Positions 31,601 through 44,000 of a stretch of DNA of 64,000 nucleotides are shown here, one piece after another. The stretch covers positions 17,439 to 81,438 of the forward strand of contig JADZFR010000025.1 in the NCBI GenBank assembly GCA_020849795.1, read 5' to 3'. The DNA is from Planctomycetota bacterium (GTDB lineage: Bacteria > Planctomycetota > UBA8742 > UBA2392). Below the pieces are notes generated by a model. That model saw nothing but the letters and a program-made list of their open reading frames with translations, was not told the origin of the DNA and did no database searches. Within the stretch, counting starts at the first letter, position 1, and each line of letters starts with the position of its first letter. Made by a program: the position numbers and the translations under genes.

Positions 31601-33982
31601 GACGTGCAGGCAAGTGCGCTGCGTCAGGAGATGTCGGGACACTGGGGCGCCATCAACTTCGTCAGTTTCACCCCACACCAGGGCATGGTGATCTCGGCTG
31701 CGCTGGACGGCACATGGCGGTTCTGGAACGCCGAAGCGGCCAAGGAATGCCGCGCACTTGAAGGCTTGCAGCATCAACTCCAAGGGATGGTGGTAGTTCC
31801 CGGTGGGAAGGGAGTGGCGGTAATCGAGTTCGAAGGATCGGTCGCGCTGCTGGATGTGCTGACGGGTGCCGTGCGCTGGCGTGTATCGGAGGTGTTCGAT
31901 ACACCGCGCAGCGTAAGCGCCAGCCCCGATGGACGATGGATTGCTGTCGGCCAGTCCAACGGGCAGATCCTGATCTACCGCGTGCGCGACGGCTCGTTGG
32001 CGGCGGAGATTGCAGGCGAAGGCGGTGCTGTGACAACGTTGGCATTCAGTCCCGATGGGCGCGAATTGACTGCCGGTTGTGCCGACGACACGCTGAACAG
32101 GTTCAACGTCGGAACCTGGCAGCGCGTGGGCCGGATCGGGCCTCTTCCTTCGAGCGTTTCCGGCATGGATTACCTTCCGCAGGGCGACTCTGTCCTGGTC
32201 GCGTGCGATGACCGATACTTGCGGCTCATCCGCATCATTGACGGAGAAGTGCTGCGTGCCTACCCGCAGCGTAGAAGCCTTGTGCTGAGCGGAGTCAGTG
32301 TGTCGCCCAATGGTGTGTGGGCGGTGAGCGGCAGCGACGGTTCTTCCGTTCGTGTCTGGAAGCTGGACGAAAGCGAAGAGTACACGCGCATCGACGTGGC
32401 CGGCCTAGTCATGGTCAATGCTGTCGACATCAGCCCGGATGGCGCGTTTGTGCTTGCCGCGCTTTCGGATGGATCGGTGCGCCTGATCGCGATGCGGGAT
32501 GGCAAAGAGGTCCGCAGGTTCGAGGGGGCCTCCGGAGAGTCGCGTCACGTTGCATTTGCAATCGACGGCGCGTTTGCCATTGCCTGCTCGGACGACAAGT
32601 CCGTCGCGTCTTGGGAAGTGCAACCGACAACCGTCCGCGTATCGTTTGATGCCAACACCAGCTACATGCGTTGTGCAGCCTACAGCCCCGATGAATCGCA
32701 AATCGCGACGTGCGGCAGGGACGGACGCATCCGGACATTCGATGCGACGACAGGCGAGCGATTGGCGGAATCCGCCGACTTGGGCGAAGAGGTAACGCGG
32801 GTGGAATACGCGCCCGATGGGTCGAGCATCGCATGCTCCACGGACAAAGGGCGCATATGCCTGCTTCATCCCGAAACCCTGGGCGTGATCCTGAAACTCA
32901 CGGGGCACAGTGACTGCGTCAACTACCTGCTGTTCAACAAGAGCGGCACGGAACTGGCCTCCTGCGCTTTCGACGGCACGATCCGGATCTGGAGCCTGCC
33001 GCAGGGCATCGAGCGCCTTTGCATTGACGCATCCGACACCTTCCGGGCAATCGCCTTTACGCCGGATGAAACCCAGATCGTCACCGGCGGCGCGACGGGA
33101 GCCATCAAGGTCTTCGCGTACACTTCCGGCCAGCTTCTGCGGACGTTCGACGGCCACATCGGCGCCATCCGCGGCCTGAGACTCTCGCGTGATGGCACAA
33201 CTCTGGTGACGTGTTCTTACGACAAGACTGCGCGAGTCTGGGACTTCGCTTCCGGCACTGAGCGGCACCGTTTCGCAATACATCGTTTCGCCTCGCCGAG
33301 CTGGGTCGACATCAGCGCCGATGGCCAGAAACTGGTTTGCGGCGGCGACGATCGCACGGCCCGAGTCTGGGACATGGCCACGGGCCGGTTGCTCATCGTC
33401 TATGAAGAAACGAAAAGCGGCGCGCTGCACACCGTACGCTTCAACAAAGCCGGCGACGAAGTGCTGATGGCCTGCGACGGCAAGACAGCTCGCATCGTCT
33501 CGGTCAGGGCATGGGTCGACGAGGTTCCCCGCGATGATCGTGCCGCGTTCGTTTCGCGCATCGCCCGGCTGCGGCTGGATGCTGCTCAGGCGATGGTGCT
33601 GCCTGACTCGCGCGCCACCGAGACTGGCGGTGGAGGTACATGGGCCGACCCCGTGGCCTCGCTCTACCTTGTACGGGCCAAATCAGTCCTTGATGCGTTG
33701 GGTGCGCATCGACTGTCTCAACGCGCTGAGAAAGTCTGGCGCTTGTTCTGCGAGTGGCGAAGTCGGCTTGCAAATGAGCGCGTGGCGCGACTGGCGCGCC
33801 AGTGGCGCGACATGTTCGAAGGCTATCGGTACCGGGAAGTGCGTGACGCCGCCGGCAGAATTGAAAGAGTGCCCGTGCCGGAGCGCACCCGGAACGCCGG
33901 GGGTGAATACATCGGCGAGCCCGAAGGCGAGATCGACTATCAGCGCTGGTGGGACGAAGTGGTAAAGCCGGAATTCAAGTAG
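28634..33982 (+). CDS. Giant serine/threonine kinase with HEPN-like N-terminus and WD40 repeats
   Basis: A 1,782-residue protein. Residues ~1-230 are a helical domain with ALRNDVAHQ, giving R138-N-D-V-A-H143, the RxxxxH arrangement of HEPN-type RNases. Residues ~262-520 are a Hanks-type kinase: GRPVGEGGFATVHLA (P-loop), VALKIL (ATP Lys), LIHRDIKPSN (catalytic loop), LMDFGIAR (metal) and GTLAYMSPEQL (activation/P+1). The lobe order is complete, so it should be active. Residues ~590-613 are a membrane helix, then a ~100-residue coiled coil, then from ~750 to ~1620 a long array of WD40 repeats (SADRTIRIWDTGT, SCAFDGTIRIWSL, TARVWDFASGT) sufficient for two or three propellers. The last ~150 residues are helical. 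The start uses GAGG before ATG 28634. The kinase is cytoplasmic and the propellers outside; it is a sensor of unknown signal. Confidence 0.9.
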   Translation: MSQAEAKWPATELGAERFVRRALALLEADFRGLALHALALWETSGTVSPALFEALGNLQRPSFGSFKGLIDSLRKARSTASHGQEQAVAPELGRLLELLDQRPSRETLEALRPLADLCRTKVSGLTLLGLLAMPIALRNDVAHQTPAPDAPFWNRAADALIPLVELHKAGLLGLRQHLQSRAPAVPWFVVRDGRVLTFNGLTHDYAARYSGDDGDPLVDETLAGPVLRSIARMLGEAETSERELKKLLKRLAPEELRGVVLDDYLVGRPVGEGGFATVHLARQLSTGRRVALKILRDSATAEDAARFQKEAEFLSLLNHPNIVQVLGYGEGTWLVPRNVDLSGEAWFEPLFVRGKPAKTFIALEWVEGRTLEEVWKQIAARDPKSPSHRDLTHWLEQAARALEVVHGVGLIHRDIKPSNLMVAADGNLKLMDFGIARSQSAARTIQTRSGEAPGTLAYMSPEQLRMRHSEVGVGSPTDVYSLCATFYELYTGTRIFEWDLDDTRISQGKLDETSHFKREHAQRPAAPRIALPRAGSEVRALLQGGLEPEPKDRPSAGVLASDVALALASRPIMYRPPGAARRMQLAYRRNPLLWNAVAVFVVCAVLGVAAYIWTITQEQARTEEQRDIALENERKEAAARKLAQENEAEAKRQERIAGERAEGERKAKEEAQLRLRESRRNSARIQVNLAQTARKELRRQAALLHIQAARDLSDDLEGEPPDNVLRESTGPLWRTRPLFAGLNVLASPEFGDYYGSISMDATGRLAVAPVQDGLVVWDVLTGDTVASFGFAYSGYDYYSAKFSADGSKIFAAGASHVLDIWDVATSERVASLEGHANDVLAMAEFKSDGLLATTSADRTIRIWDTGTLTSKAKWSAPPEVGRALAFSADGRLLALGMHEGSVAVFNAADGTQLLGWQAHHAQIRDVAWLRDDQQIITAGDDGKIHIWNAATGDMVAGFVGHEGPILDIALSYDERELLSGGADCKLRVWDVQASALRQEMSGHWGAINFVSFTPHQGMVISAALDGTWRFWNAEAAKECRALEGLQHQLQGMVVVPGGKGVAVIEFEGSVALLDVLTGAVRWRVSEVFDTPRSVSASPDGRWIAVGQSNGQILIYRVRDGSLAAEIAGEGGAVTTLAFSPDGRELTAGCADDTLNRFNVGTWQRVGRIGPLPSSVSGMDYLPQGDSVLVACDDRYLRLIRIIDGEVLRAYPQRRSLVLSGVSVSPNGVWAVSGSDGSSVRVWKLDESEEYTRIDVAGLVMVNAVDISPDGAFVLAALSDGSVRLIAMRDGKEVRRFEGASGESRHVAFAIDGAFAIACSDDKSVASWEVQPTTVRVSFDANTSYMRCAAYSPDESQIATCGRDGRIRTFDATTGERLAESADLGEEVTRVEYAPDGSSIACSTDKGRICLLHPETLGVILKLTGHSDCVNYLLFNKSGTELASCAFDGTIRIWSLPQGIERLCIDASDTFRAIAFTPDETQIVTGGATGAIKVFAYTSGQLLRTFDGHIGAIRGLRLSRDGTTLVTCSYDKTARVWDFASGTERHRFAIHRFASPSWVDISADGQKLVCGGDDRTARVWDMATGRLLIVYEETKSGALHTVRFNKAGDEVLMACDGKTARIVSVRAWVDEVPRDDRAAFVSRIARLRLDAAQAMVLPDSRATETGGGGTWADPVASLYLVRAKSVLDALGAHRLSQRAEKVWRLFCEWRSRLANERVARLARQWRDMFEGYRYREVRDAAGRIERVPVPERTRNAGGEYIGEPEGEIDYQRWWDEVVKPEFK

Positions 33983-34125
33983 TGACAGCGCCCCTTGGCG
34001 TCGGTGGTTGTTCGTCGCGCCGCCCTGCGAAGCAACCCGCGATTACGGCTGACCAACATGGACTGCAACCCCGGGCACAGTCCACCCGAGCACTACGCCA
34101 CGAGCCGGCACCCGTGAGGCCCACA

Positions 34126-34887
34126 TCAGCGACGGTACCGCTGCTGCATCGCTGACAACGCTGCCAGAGCACAGTCTCGAAGCTCCGAATCATCGCCCTT
34201 TGCCAATTCCTGCAAGTACAGCACACCGGCAGTGAGTTGCGTCCGTGTCAGTAGTGCCACGGCGCGCATGCGTTGGCTTCGCGGTACGTTCTCAGAACGC
34301 GCTACGTCCAGAACAGCCATCTGCGCCCGATCATCGTCCAGGTACGCCAGCGCCTGCACAGCCAGGAATCTCTCCTCAGTTGTCTGGCTCGCAAGGTGGA
34401 GCAGTTCGTCGATCAGGTCGAACTGCGGATGTGTCGTGCAGGTGCGCAAGGCCTCGCGGCGGACTTCGCTGTGCGGGCTTCGAATCGTGGACTTCAGGAG
34501 TTGCAGGAGTTGTGTGCCGCCTTCCTTGGCTGCAAGATGCCGGGCGACTTCGAACGCTGTGAGTCGAACTTCCGCCGACGCATCCGCGACCATCGCCACC
34601 GTCAGTTCCTGCATGTCCGACCTTGCGCCTGGGTCGTCGCGGAGCGCATGAAGCCTTCGAACCCGCACGTCCGCGTCCTCGGCTTTCGATGCAGTTGAAT
34701 TTTCGCCACGCGAAGCCGGGGCAGGCGTTGGTTGTGCCTCTGCTTGCCGTTCCGGGTCTGCCTGCGTGACGGGACTTCCAGCCAACAGATCAAGTCCGCT
34801 ACCCATGAACAGAAGTGTGGCCAGACCAGAGAGCACGGCAACACTCGCCAGAATGCACACCACGATGACCGGCCGCTTTCTCCCCAT
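34126..34887 (-). CDS. Membrane-anchored HEAT-repeat protein
   Basis: A 253-residue protein with an N-terminal membrane helix (PVIVVCILASVAVLSGLATLLF), a Pro/Ala/Glu-rich linker (~40-75) and then HEAT-type helical repeats (ASAEVRLTAFEVARHLA, SPHSEVRREALRTC, TEERFLAVQALAYL, RSQRMRAVALLTRTQ, DSELRDCALAALSAM). Such repeats are protein-interaction scaffolds, related to PBS-lyase HEAT units. Start taken at the ATG at 34887, with GGAG 8 nt upstream; a GTG three codons earlier is less well placed. It lies between the kinase gene and the divergent Rhs gene and shares a ~190-bp, noticeably AT-richer promoter region with the latter. Confidence 0.8.
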   Translation of the reverse strand: MGRKRPVIVVCILASVAVLSGLATLLFMGSGLDLLAGSPVTQADPERQAEAQPTPAPASRGENSTASKAEDADVRVRRLHALRDDPGARSDMQELTVAMVADASAEVRLTAFEVARHLAAKEGGTQLLQLLKSTIRSPHSEVRREALRTCTTHPQFDLIDELLHLASQTTEERFLAVQALAYLDDDRAQMAVLDVARSENVPRSQRMRAVALLTRTQLTAGVLYLQELAKGDDSELRDCALAALSAMQQRYRR

Positions 34888-35077
34888 TGCTGTCACTCCG
34901 ATTCAGAATCGCCCACTTCGCCTCGATATCCCCACTTGCATGGAACGCTGCAATCGCATACTTATTACTAATCACTTTCCCATTTCTGCAACAACCTTGA
35001 AGTGCGCTGGGAACGATATACATTTCCCGACTCTCAGTCCAGCGAACTTCTCTCTCGGTGAATTTGCAGGAGCAGGT

Positions 35078-38000
35078 GTGCGCACTCTTGTATTGAGCAT
35101 CGCCTTAATGGCGATCGCCTTTGACAGCGTAGCTTTGATTGCCTCGCCCCATGCACCGACCGACATGTCGGTGTCTGACACTGCGCAGTGGACCGGCAGC
35201 TTTGAGGCGGGTGCCGGGTGGTCGAAGCACCCCTTCTTCCGGGTGCGCTATCTGTCCGAGACGCAGTCCCCGGCTACGAAGCTCCGTATCCAGGTGGGGC
35301 TCGACCCGGAGTTCACAAGCCTCATCTGGGACAGCGGCTTTTCGTCGATCGCGCCTACCAGCAACGGCGAACTGACCCCCGCTGTCGCCTACGCGGGCCC
35401 TGCGCTGCTTGAGTCCGCCACATACTACTGGCGCGGCGCAGTCCGGAATGCTGAAGGCGCAGCAAGCCCGTTTTCTCCTGAACCCGCTGCGTTTACGGTC
35501 TCTGGACCTTCCCGGCCCTGCGATCTGCGAGTCACCGCCGGATCGGGTAACGAGCAGGTGCAGGGCAACCCTGCGCCGATCGGGACAGCGAATCCGCGTT
35601 TCGGTGCTGAGTATGCCGGCGACTTGAACGGCGAGTTTCCCGTGGCAATCGGCGCCGAGGTGCAGGTGTCCCTCACCAGCGACTTTGAATGGATCGTCGC
35701 AACCAGCGGTATTGCTGAGTTCGCCCCCGTCGCTGCGGGTGCACGCAGTCCGCTGATTGCGCTCACTCTGGGCACCAATCTGGAACCCATGGTCCCCTAT
35801 TTCTGGCGGTACCGATTTATTGTACCCGAAGGGCCGGACGACCTGTGGAGCGAGTGCCAGGCCAGCTTTGTTTATGTCCAGCCGGTGGCTGGCGAAGTAT
35901 CACCCGGCGGCTTCACGCGCACGTCACGGAACTTCGGGCTGGGCGAGCAGGCAACCAGCGATCTTGTGCTGGCCGACGTTGACGGCAACGGCACGATGGA
36001 TGCGATCGCGACTTCCAGCGTCCTGGGCCAGGGCCACCTGCTGTTTTCATCCTTTGCGTCGGCGACGCCCGCTCCCGCTGCGGTGTTTGCCGCCGGGCGC
36101 GGCGGCCGTGCATTGATGGTCACGGGATCATTTGACCCGGACCCGACGGGGCTTCCGGGCGTTGTGATCGCGGACCAAATGGGCCTGCTGCACTACAGGT
36201 GGGAAACCGGACAAGGCTTTCAACTGGTGGAAGCATTGGAGTTTCAAGAATATGGCGAGCCGGTGGCCTTGCAGTCGGCGCACGTGGATTGGGACGGGCG
36301 CCTCGACGTCGTCATCGCCTATGAGCATCACGTTGTTGTGATTCTTGCAGGCAAGACAGGATTCAGTGAACCACAGTTACTGTGCGAAACTGAATCGGTG
36401 GTGTCGGGCCTGTTGGTGCATGACCTGATCGAGAATGGGGCCGGCGGCGGACTGCCGCAGATCCTCGTGCTTGCAGGCGGGGTTGCCTTGCTGTTCTCGT
36501 CGGACGGCGAACCGATCAACGAATTGGCGGTGGCGGGCGCCACGGCGGTTACGCTCGTCGGTGGTCCACTGGGCGACGCCCCTCAGGTCGCGTTCGCGGG
36601 ACCACAAGACATCCTGCTGTGCAGGTACCTCAAAGACCTCGGGGGCTGGGTTGTGGACCAGCAAGGGCCGCACGGCGTCTCCGGCACTTGCCTGAGGCTC
36701 GTGGCCCGGAACCTGAATGCCGAAGCAACTCCTGAGTTGGTGCTGCAGTGTGCCGGGTGCACAGTTGTTTTGGCACAGACAGCCAACGGGTTTGCACCGC
36801 TTGAGTACGTTGGCCACGCCGGAGGTCCGGCCGAAGTGTCGCTGCTCACGGCCCATACCGACCTGGACGACTTTCCTGATATCGTCATTGCCCGATCCAC
36901 GGGGCAACACTCCGTGTTCCGGAACGAAAGCAGGCTGGGTGTGCAGCTTTCGGGCTCAAGCCTTACCCACTTCGGCAGCAAGGACAGCTACGCGGAGTTT
37001 GAAGTCAGGCTTGACGCGGCGCCAGCCGGCACTGTCACCGTGGATTGCGAGACGTTTGAGCCCGGCAACGGCGGGGACGATGACCGCCTGCCTGATACCG
37101 CCGAATTCGCCCGTGGCCAGTCCAGCCTGCCATATGTGCCGACCAGCTCTCGCCTGGTCTTCACACCCGGCCAGACAGTCGCGTCTTTCCGGGTGCAGGT
37201 GCTTCCGGGCTATCACGCCGCAACCTGGACCATCCATGCACGCATTGTTTCCGCCGTGGGCGCAACGGTCGCGGGCGGCCCGGCCATCACCACCGTGTAT
37301 GGCGTCGGCGCCGGCACCAGCGGTCAGGCAGCGCAGCCGGGCCTGCAACGGGAGTGGCGGCTGCGCGGCGAAGTTCATGCGATGACAGTTGCCCAGGACA
37401 TCACCTACCTTGGCGGCACCTTTGACGGCGTCGAATGGCAGGCCTCGGGAATGGCGGTACTCGATACGACCGGTGCCGTGCGTTTCCGGCCGCCGCAGTT
37501 TCTTGCCGCACCGGACATTCGCGCAGTGAAGACGGACGCATCGGGCAATGTGTACATCGGTGGACGCTTTGAGATCGCCGTGCCCGGGCAGCCCGGGGCC
37601 GTGATCCGCAACATCGCCAAGATTCGCTGGGACGGCACACTGGACAGCGCGTTCCGCCCGAACCCGCATATGCAGGGCACGACGTTCGGAGCAGTGAATG
37701 CAATAGAGCTGGACACGTGGGGCCGCGTGTACTTCGGCGGCAAGTTCGATCGGCTTGAGAACCCGCCCGTTTCAAACATGCCATTCCGAAACCTCGCGAT
37801 TGTCCATGCCACCGGTACCGTGCCATCGGACGCGAACCGTTTCGGCGTGGCGCAGGGCGGCGGCGGCAGCAACGGCGAAGTGTACTGCATGCGCATCGGC
37901 GAGACGGGCACCAGCATGGGTGAGTACTGCCTGGTGGTGGGCGGAAACTACCTGGGCGGAGTGTGGTTGAACAACTCTCCGTTGGCCGGCCTGACTATCA

Positions 38001-41000
38001 GCAACCTCGCAGTATTCGGCATCAATGGATCGCCAAGTGTGTACGCGCAGATTCCGAGGGTGTATGGGGGCTCGGTCAACGCCATCGAGATCGTGCCCGG
38101 CTCGTATGGCACTTCCCTGTCGAACACCATTGTGTTCGGCGGGTCGTTCTCGGGCGTGTACTACGGCACGACCTACTACAATGTCTGGAACCTGGCGGTC
38201 ACCAACCTGCTTGGCCAGCCGCCGGCATCAAGCCCTGGCAGCCAATCGCGGGTAAACGCCCTTGTGCGCGACAGTCACGGCCGAATCTGGGCTGGCCGTT
38301 CCATAACCCCGTCGTACGGCTCCGGCACCCCGGATGCGCTCGCCGTGTATACTCTGACCGGCGGGCAGTTGAGCGCATTGTCGTTCAGTTCGGGCCTCAA
38401 CAACAACGTGCTGGGCATCGCAGCCGGGAGTGACGAAGTATTGGTCGTGGGCAGCTTCACGGCGGCCGGCGCTCTGCCAGCCGGCCATCTGGCGGCATAC
38501 TCAGCGCAATCCGCCTCCTTCGGCACGTTGCGGGCCAACCTGCGCGTGTCGGTTGCCGATACCGTTCGTTGTGTCAGCGCTACCTGGTCGCCCACCGGCG
38601 CTTGCACCGGCTACGCGATTGCGGGCGCGTTTCAGCAGGTTGTTGCCTTGCGCGGCAACCTCGCCGCTGTCGACCGTCAAGGCAATCTGCTGGCCTGGTG
38701 TCCGGGTACCAACGGGCCGGTGCTGGCGATGACCACCGACGGCGCCAGCGTGTACTTCGGCGGCAGCTTCACAACGTGCGGCGGCATGCCGCGAGCGGGT
38801 GCCGCAGCGGCCACCGCAAACGATTACGCGATGCTTCCAAACGGCTTCAACCCGGGCGTTTCAGGGGCAACGGCCACGGTCCGGACAATCGTTTATGACG
38901 GGGCCGGTGCCATGTACCTCGGCGGCGACTTCACGCACGTCGGCGGCACCACCAGCCAGTTCCAGCGCACCGACGTCGCGCGTGTCAACAAGACCACAGG
39001 GTCACTCGACTCATGGCTCGTACCCCTTGACCCCACGCAGGGTAAGGGTGTGTACGCACTATTGCACGACGCCGCGGACCAGCGCATTTACATCGGTGGC
39101 GACTTCGGCGGCACGACTTCCGTGAACAGGCCCGGCATCGTAGCAGTGACAGCCGGAACCGGAACGCTGGTCAACTGGGATGCGCAAATTACCGGCCCTT
39201 GCCGGGTCTGGGGCATTGCCGGCACGTCAAGTGACATCGTCTTCATCGGCAACTTCACGGATGTGGGCGGCCAGGCTCGCGATGGCGCGGCGGGTGCAGA
39301 TCGGGTGACAGCGGCGGTGACGACGTTCCAGCCGCAATCAGCCGGCAGTTTCAAGGCAATCGCGGCCACCGGCGGCACGGTGTATCTCGGGGGCGACTTT
39401 GCGTCATTGACCGAGGGTGGCGGAACGCCGTTCACGCGACGCGGCGTGGCAGCCTTGAGCCCAAGCGGCCTCGTGCAAGCCTGGACGGCGGATGTACTGG
39501 GTACCGGCCTGAATGAGAGTGTGAGGGTGGTGTACCTGGAAGGCATCGCGGGCGTTGACCGGGTCTGGGTCGGTGGACGATTCAGCGGCACAGCTCATGT
39601 CGGCCAGAATGACCTGACGTGGTTTCCCGGCTCCTGGTCGATCACTACACAGGGCTTGCCGCCAGCCCAATCCGGGCAACCGTACGGACCCATACAGGTG
39701 AACTTGTCAGAGGTGCTGCCTGCAACCTGGACGATCTTGTCCCCGGCGGCGCCCGGGCTGCAGATTGATTCCAGCGGGCAGATCTCGGGACTTGCCCCGA
39801 CACTGCAGCACTGGCAGCCGCCACTGCTGGCGCCCGTATTGGTCATGGCCGACCACAGCGGCCAGACATGCAGCAAGTGGTTTGTTCTGACGGTGTTGCC
39901 GCCGCCTCCGCCCACCGTTGTAAGCGTCACGGGGCCGATTCAGGTCATTGAGGGCAACCAGCCAGCGCTGACACCGGCGCCGCTCTGGACAGTGACGCTG
40001 AACCAGGTGTTCGGCGCAGATGTAGTCATTCATATCGACTACGCCGACGGCCTCGCCCGGCGAGGCTACGAGTATGCGCCGCTGGTCACCCAGGTAATCA
40101 TCCCGGCAGGACACTACTCGGCGCAGTTTCCGGTTACGATCTTCGGTAACACGCAACAGGACATCGCATATCGGGACTTTGTGCTGATCCTTTCGTCGGC
40201 CACAGGCAACGTCCAAGTCACCAACCCGCAGTATCCGGTGACAATTGAAGACGACGATTTCCCGTCGCCACGGCCGGCCTTTGTTCGCTGGTTGCAGGTG
40301 CGTGAGAACGCCACTACGCCGGCAAACTCCTTCGGCGTGGTAGCCGATCAACCATACCTGGCGTGGTCGTTCGGATCAGACTTTGTCGGCGAGGCGCAGT
40401 CGCAGTTTCAGGTTCAGCTTTCCCACGACCAGGCGTTTGGAAGTCTGGTCTGGAATTTCACTTCGCCCGTGCCTGATGCCAGTGAAGTAGTACAGGTGGG
40501 AGTGCCAGTTCCGATGGGACAGGATTGCTATGCACGCGTGCGTGTGTGGCCCACCGCCACGGGTCAGCCCAGCGAGTGGCGAACGATCAGCTACCATCGA
40601 AACTGGGCTCCGCCGGCTGCCATGCCGATAGAACCGGTTACGACTGTGCACACCGCGCGACCGATGCTGCGGTGGTCTCAGGATCGCGACACCGATGGCG
40701 ACCCCCTGCACTTCGTCATCAAAATACAAGAGAGCGGTGGCAGCACGCTACACATCGTGGACTCAAGGTCTGCCCCAGGTCTGTTCGAGGTACTTGGCGC
40801 AACAAGCTGGCAGCCGATGACCGCCGGCGGCCTGACGCCAGCTGCGGGCACGGCGTCGCAAGTTCGCTTGCGTGTGCCGGCTTCCTGGGCGCTGGCACCG
40901 CAACCGGTCTCGTGGGTCTGGAGCGTCACCACGCTCGATCCGTATGAAGCGGTAGTCAGTTCGTCCGCGCCCAGCTTTGACATCGACCCGATGTACGAGA

Positions 41001-44000
41001 TTGCGGGAACGTACCATGACCCCAATGGTGGCGTGGGCAATCGAACAGTTCATGCGGTCGCGCAGGGTGGAACGCTTCTGGCCACGGCGACGACAGATCC
41101 GACGACGGGGGCCTTTCAGCTGTTGATCCCGGCAGCGCTTGCCGCTTCGGACCTCATTGCCGTGATCGTTGATCCTGCATCCGGCGCGCACGCGGCTGCG
41201 CTTATCCGATTCCCTGGCTCAGACCTTGTCGATCCGTCCGGGACGTTCGCCCAAGTGTCGCTGCATTCGGGCAAGGCGGTGATTGATTCGCGCGGCTTGT
41301 CCGCGATTGCACTGGCGGACGTGATCTCCATCCCGCACCAGCCGGGGCTGCCTTTGGTGGCTACGCCTCCGGCCAATGACCTTGTGCTTGAGCCGGCCTT
41401 CAGCACACTGGAGCTGCGAGCCCATGTTGAGATTCGCGGCGTCGCTGCCCTGCCCGGCGAGCCAACCAACCTGCGGCTTCTCCAACCCGCCCAGAAACTG
41501 CGGATTCACGCAGGCGCCGCACTGACTCTCGGCGAAGGCGCAGCATCGGAAGTCATGGAACTGGACAACCAGGGCTCCCTGACCGTGGGCGACAACGCCA
41601 CGCTCGCTCTGAACGGCCCGGCCAGCAGCAGCGGCCAATTGTGGGTTACCGCGGGCGCCAGCGTACTGCTGAACGCCGCAAACTTGAATGTCGATGGGGG
41701 TACAATCGACATCGGCGCGGCGACAGTCTACGGCTCGGGTCTCTTCGGAGTCATGACACGCGGCGCAGACCTGCGCATCGCGCAGTCCACCTTCCAGGAT
41801 GCCTTCCTGGACGTCGGCGCCGACCTTACGGCCTTGGACATTGACGGTCTCGCATTCATCGGTGGAGCCGCCGGACACTGCATTCGTTGGCGCTACCACG
41901 GTGCGCCGTTCGCCAGCTTGAACGATGTCACTTTCGATTCAGTTACGGGCTTCAATGTTTCGGCACTGGCGAGTGCGGCCCGTGTCGAGCTGACTGGCTC
42001 CGGCGGTGACCATGCAGGAGAAGCGTTCGACGACGACCCCGGGGAGGCAACGGGAGGTGACCTGGTTGCCTGGCTGGCAGGAGAAGTCTCTGAGTTGTGT
42101 GCCTATGCCGGCGACAGCCGCGTGCTGCTGACATGGAATGCCGGTGGGCAGGCGGGCCCGAATTTCCATTACGAGGTTTTCGTTGCAGCGCAGTATTCCG
42201 GGCCGTTCACGCTCATTGGCACAACTGGCGCGCTGTTCTTCGTGCACGACCCCGCGACGAATGATGCCGAGCAGTTCTACAAGGTCAGACCGCACGCCTG
42301 GGGCAACCCGGGAACTGACAGCGACATTGTGGTTGCCACACCAAGGGCGGCGACAGTCGGGTCAGCATCACCCACCTACGTTGAAACCGACGGTATCTGG
42401 CCAGCCGTCATAGTCGGCAACCACACGCACTTCGGGGCAAGCACGTTCGTGAATTCCGCGACCAGCGGAATGACCGTACCCGGCAGCAGCATCCTCGTGC
42501 TGTCCCGCGAATTGCTGTTGTTCGACATTGAGACCCAGTCGGTCGCCATGGGACCAGCCTCTCTCGAGGTCGTCACGCCCGACGTGTGGTCTGAGCATGG
42601 GTTCACGACATACCAGGAACTGCTACCTGTCGACCTGGAGGTGATTGCGCCGCCGTCACCAAACTATCCCAAAGTCAGTTTCGTCCAAACGGGTGGCGCC
42701 GTGGACGAGGACGAAATCACCGACGGGGCATTTCTTGTAGCCGTCGAGTTTGATTCGCAGGGCGGGGCCGACATCGACCCCGATACGTTTGAGTGTGTCT
42801 TGGACCGCGACTTCTACGTCGGCGGCAGCACGTTAGTACAAGCCGGCGAGAACATCGCCGGCGCCCAGCATGCGCTCTGGGGCACTCCGGGGACCACTGG
42901 CGCAACATGGTCGGTTGAGCAGATTCTGGTGACGTCGGACTTGCAGCAGGAGTGGATCGCGTCAGGAGAATTGGTGATCCGGGTGCGTGTTGCCAATGAA
43001 TACGGCTTCTGGACGCAGTGGCACTCTTTGCGCATTTATATCGGCGGCAACGGGCTGGCCATCATTTCGGGCGAACTTGTACAGGGCCAGTCCAACCAGA
43101 CACTGTACATCAACGGCGACTCTCTCAATGGCGCTGACTGGGTCGAATTCAGCGACTCAGACATCACCGTAACCGACGTGAACGTGCTCCAGGGTGGCGG
43201 TTCGTCGTACGGTGGCGGCGCTCGCTTCTTCGATGACGGCACACCGGACCTTGCAGGCCTGAACCAGCCGGTCGTGCTCGAGGTCAAGCTCGATGTCGGG
43301 CCCAACGCAACCGTCGGCAAGGGCACATTCGACGTCGTAACACAAGGCAGCCCGCCGACGGTGCTGTCCACAGGTTCGTATTGGCTGGTCCGGGACCAGA
43401 GCGTTCCTTCCAACACGACGGCCAGCTATCCGTTTCCCATGGCCAACGCCGCAGCCGTCAACGTCACGCTCCAGAACGGCGAATTCACCTGGCGCACTGC
43501 CGACATCGGCACCAAGGGCCGTGCGTTCCCGGTCATGTTTGACCGCACCTATCGCAGTGGCAAGACGGACTTCGACGGGCCGTTGGGTCGTGGCTGGTTC
43601 GGCACTTACCTGCAATACCTGGTCATGAAGTACGACACCGGGACGTATCCAACGCCGCACTTTGACTGGTACACACCAAACGGCGACAAGATCTCATTTG
43701 TCGCTTCTTGGGACAGCGCAGCAAACCGCTGGAAGTTTGCCACGCCAGTGGGCGTGGCGGCGTCGGCCTGGCATGAAGATAAGCCAGTGACGCAGGGCGA
43801 AAAGTTGACGCTCGCAATCACGATCCAGACCGCGGCGGGTTTGCGCTTCACGTTTGGCGGTCCCGATATGCGTGCACTACTGCCCGACCTAAGCAGGAAG
43901 TTGCCTTTGGTCCGTGTGGCCGATGCCAACGACAACCAGCACACGCTGGAATACACCAACCTCGGCTGGATGATGCAGGAGTACCGTCTCGACTACATCA

